Origin: Bacteroidales bacterium
GTDB taxonomy: Bacteria > Bacteroidota > Bacteroidia > Bacteroidales > UBA932
Reading direction: 5' to 3'
Assembly (NCBI GenBank): GCA_016295455.1
Contig: JAEDLE010000029.1
Span: 1-24,616 of the forward strand
Length of the DNA: 24,616 nucleotides
Within the stretch, counting starts at the first letter, position 1. The number at the start of each line of letters is the position of its first letter. Positions 22,726 to 24,616 of this stretch are shown piece after piece. Below the pieces are notes generated by a model. It worked only from the letters and a program-made list of their open reading frames with translations, was not told where the DNA came from and did not search any database. The translations under genes and the position numbers were made by a program.

Positions 22726-23655
22726 CTAGAATATCGATTCCTCTGTCCTGGTAGTCAAGAGTTCGAGGGCCTTCATTCCCAATACAGAATTGCCCTTGCC
22801 GTTTAACCTCGGGCTCCATACCGCTACCGAATACCGCCCGGGACAGTCCGCTACAATTCCGCCGCCCACACCGCTCTTTCCGGGAAGACCTACAAGATAC
22901 GAGAACTCCCCCGCCTCATCATAGAAACCGCAGGTCTGCATCACTGCATTCAGCCGCTTTATCTGCGAGGAAGTCAGAGAGAAACCGCCATATTCGAAAG
23001 GCTTGACGTTTGTGAACGCCAGAAATGCCCTCGCGAGATCGCGGCAGGACATATTGACAGAGCATATACGGAAATAAAAACCGAGCACCTCTTCAATATC
23101 ATTGGATATGCGTCCGTGATGCTTGAGCAGGTTGGCTATGGCAGCATTCAGGAAACCGCTTGCCCTTTCGGATTGCGCAACCTCGAAATCATATGACACT
23201 GAAGTATTTCCGCAAATGCTCCTGACAAAGGAAAGGAAGCTGCTGTCCGCATCCGGCAGGGAGGACAGCAGCACATCCGCAATTACTATGGCACCGGCGT
23301 TGATGAAGGGATTCCTGGGGAAGCCGCGTTCGGATTCGAGCTGCACCAGTGAGTTGAACGCGGTGCCGGAAGGCTCTTTCCCGACCCTCTTCCATATGGA
23401 CTCCCCTTTCAGGGACATCGCCATGGCCAGGGCGAAAACCTTTGAGATACTCTGAATCGAGAATGGTGTATCAGCTTGACGTACAGAGAATTCTCTTCCG
23501 TCAACCAACTTCAGGCACATCCCGAACTGATCCGGATTCACCCGAGCAAGGGCCGGAATGTAATCCGCCTGCTCACCGTCTCCGGAATATGGCAGTATAT
23601 CGTAATATATACCCTCCAGCAGCTGCCGGTAATCAAACTCGCTCTTACTCTTCAT
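22726..23655 (-). CDS. glsA: Glutaminase (serine-dependent, beta-lactamase-like fold)
   Basis: A 309-residue enzyme converting L-glutamine to glutamate and ammonia. Catalytic motif SISK (69-72, Ser69 and Lys72) lies in FSIQSISKVF. EPSGTAFNSLVQLE followed by PRNPFINAGAI binds glutamine in the family, and GLPGKSGVGGGIVADCPGRYSVAVWSP is the C-terminal active-site loop. Length (about 305-310) is standard and no signal peptide is present, so it is cytoplasmic. It follows tdh on the same strand by 35 bp with no promoter seen between, so the two are probably co-transcribed. Such glutaminases can support acid resistance by releasing ammonia, but that is inference here. Confidence 0.95.
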   Translation of the reverse strand: MKSKSEFDYRQLLEGIYYDILPYSGDGEQADYIPALARVNPDQFGMCLKLVDGREFSVRQADTPFSIQSISKVFALAMAMSLKGESIWKRVGKEPSGTAFNSLVQLESERGFPRNPFINAGAIVIADVLLSSLPDADSSFLSFVRSICGNTSVSYDFEVAQSERASGFLNAAIANLLKHHGRISNDIEEVLGFYFRICSVNMSCRDLARAFLAFTNVKPFEYGGFSLTSSQIKRLNAVMQTCGFYDEAGEFSYLVGLPGKSGVGGGIVADCPGRYSVAVWSPRLNGKGNSVLGMKALELLTTRTEESIF

Positions 23656-23690
23656 ATCTCTTGTCTAACCCGTTACCGGTACGGCAGGGA

Positions 23691-24616
23691 TCAAAACTCC
23701 AGGAGCACCTTGCCACACTGGCCGCTCTTCATCACGTCGAAGCCCTTCTGGAACTCGTCGAACTTGAAGCGGTGTGTGATCACAGGACTGAGGTCAAGAC
23801 CGGATATGAGCATCTGCTCCATCTTGTACCAGGTCTCCCACATCTCACGACCATATATACCCTTGAGTGTCAATGCGTTGAATATCACCTTGCTCCAAGG
23901 AATCTGGGCATTGTCAGGCTGGATGCCGAGCAGGGATATCTTTGAGCCGGAGTACATGCTGTCTATCATCTCACGCAGGGCATATGGCGAACCGGACATC
24001 TCCAGACCGACATCGAAGCCTTTCAGACCGAGCTCATGCATTGCAGTCTCCACGGACTGACCGTTCTTCGGATTGATACAGAGGGTAGCACCCATCTTCT
24101 TTGCAATCTCGAGACGGTACTCGCTGAGGTCTGTCACCACAACGTTCCTCGCACCGGCAAACCTGCAGATGGCGGTTGCCATGGTTCCGATAAGCCCGGC
24201 ACCCGTTATGAGCACGTCCTCTCCGAGCAGAGGGAATGAAAGTGCAGTATGTGTCGCATTTCCGAACGGATCCATTATTGCGACGAAATCATCAGGGATG
24301 CGGGAATCCACCTTCACGACATTTGATGCAGGGATGCTGAGATATTCGGCAAAGGCGCCGTTGCGGTTCACGCCTACACCGATGGAATTCTCGCATATAT
24401 GCTCACGTCCGCGGCGGCAGTTGCGGCAATGTCCGCAGGCAATGTGGCCTTCTCCGGTCACACGGTCGCCGATCTTGTAGTTCTTTACTCCGCTTCCTAG
24501 CTTGACAATTTCTCCGACATATTCATGACCTATGGTCATAGGAGTCTTGATGGTGTTCTGGGACCACTGGTCCCAATTGTAGATGTGCAGGTCGGTACCG
24601 CAGATTGCAACCTTCC
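23691..24616 (-). CDS. tdh: L-threonine 3-dehydrogenase, 5' end outside the window
   Basis: The visible 308 residues cover all but about 35 N-terminal residues of this zinc-dependent, NAD-linked dehydrogenase, which oxidises L-threonine to 2-amino-3-ketobutyrate. The frame stays open to the window edge, so ATG at 24539 is internal. Motifs: CGTDLHIYNWDQWSQ with the catalytic Cys, GHEYVGE with catalytic His and Glu, a structural-zinc cluster CGHCRNCRRGREHIC, MDPFGNATHTALSF, the NAD-binding ITGAGLIGTMA, and GIYGREMWETWYKM followed by SGLDLSPVITHRF and GKVLLEF. This order matches E. coli Tdh closely, from memory. The 2-amino-3-ketobutyrate CoA ligase that completes the path to glycine may lie beyond the edge. 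Confidence 0.96.
   Translation of the reverse strand, partial: KVAICGTDLHIYNWDQWSQNTIKTPMTIGHEYVGEIVKLGSGVKNYKIGDRVTGEGHIACGHCRNCRRGREHICENSIGVGVNRNGAFAEYLSIPASNVVKVDSRIPDDFVAIMDPFGNATHTALSFPLLGEDVLITGAGLIGTMATAICRFAGARNVVVTDLSEYRLEIAKKMGATLCINPKNGQSVETAMHELGLKGFDVGLEMSGSPYALREMIDSMYSGSKISLLGIQPDNAQIPWSKVIFNALTLKGIYGREMWETWYKMEQMLISGLDLSPVITHRFKFDEFQKGFDVMKSGQCGKVLLEF

Noticed and set aside
23656..23690. Imperfect palindrome around ACCGGT between tdh and glsA as an attenuator
   Set aside because: Stem is short with a bulge and no T-run, so no termination is supported.

Overview
The window comes from a Bacteroidota chromosome, most likely order Bacteroidales. The reasons are: repeated promoter-like elements of the Bacteroidota type (TAnnTTTG, sometimes with TTTG or TTG about 19-20 nt upstream), no obvious Shine-Dalgarno sequences, and lineage-typical proteins (GIN/DUF2807 protein, DUF3467 protein, XRE regulator with a conserved C-terminal motif, PspC protein with an adhesion-free cytosolic N-domain, KdsC). 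A cysteate synthase-like gene points to a lineage that makes sulfonolipids, such as Alistipes relatives; genus is not resolved. Isoleucine is encoded mainly by ATA, an unusual habit for coding DNA this GC-rich. The window is mostly core chromosome; I see no IS element, phage, CRISPR, tRNA or rRNA.

Layout. 1-247 (-): C-terminal-half fragment of a DUF4932-like zinc peptidase that seems to lack its 5' half. 298-5461 (+): greA, then a tight run of rlmD, a Ca/Na antiporter, a cysteate synthase-like PLP enzyme and an MscS channel. 5501-7945 (-): an unusual acyltransferase and queA. 7946-8513: a 568-bp gene-free, very AT-rich region with two DnaA boxes and a cluster of TTGTAA motifs; it is either a replication-origin candidate or a complex regulatory region. 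8514-11439 (+): XRE regulator, a dihydroorotate-dehydrogenase-like protein with altered active-site motifs, and cinA, closed by a strong terminator.

11547-19544 (-): one seven-gene operon read from valS through a hot-dog thioesterase, tatA, tatC, an ABC-F ATPase, a GIN-domain exported protein and a membrane-dipeptidase-family enzyme. 19602-19630 holds interlocked back-to-back promoters. 19706-21155 (+): DUF3467 protein, kdsC and maf. 21129-21596 (-) is an acidic unknown protein, divergent from a PspC-domain gene (21724-22278).

22279-22725 has no protein gene but contains a well-formed transcription unit: promoter at 22480-22509, structured ~145-nt RNA, and a 14-bp-stem terminator at 22624-22660. 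This is the best candidate for an undescribed element. 22726-24616 (-): tdh (5' end outside the window) and glsA, a likely two-gene amino-acid catabolic operon for threonine and glutamine.

The genes are mostly housekeeping: transcription fidelity (greA), RNA modification (rlmD, queA), translation (valS, ABC-F), protein export (tatAC), envelope building (kdsC, acyltransferase, cysteate synthase) and nucleotide or cofactor cleaning (maf, cinA). The points deserving attention are the orphan small RNA, the DnaA-box/AT-rich region, the divergent PyrD-like flavoprotein and the sulfonolipid link.
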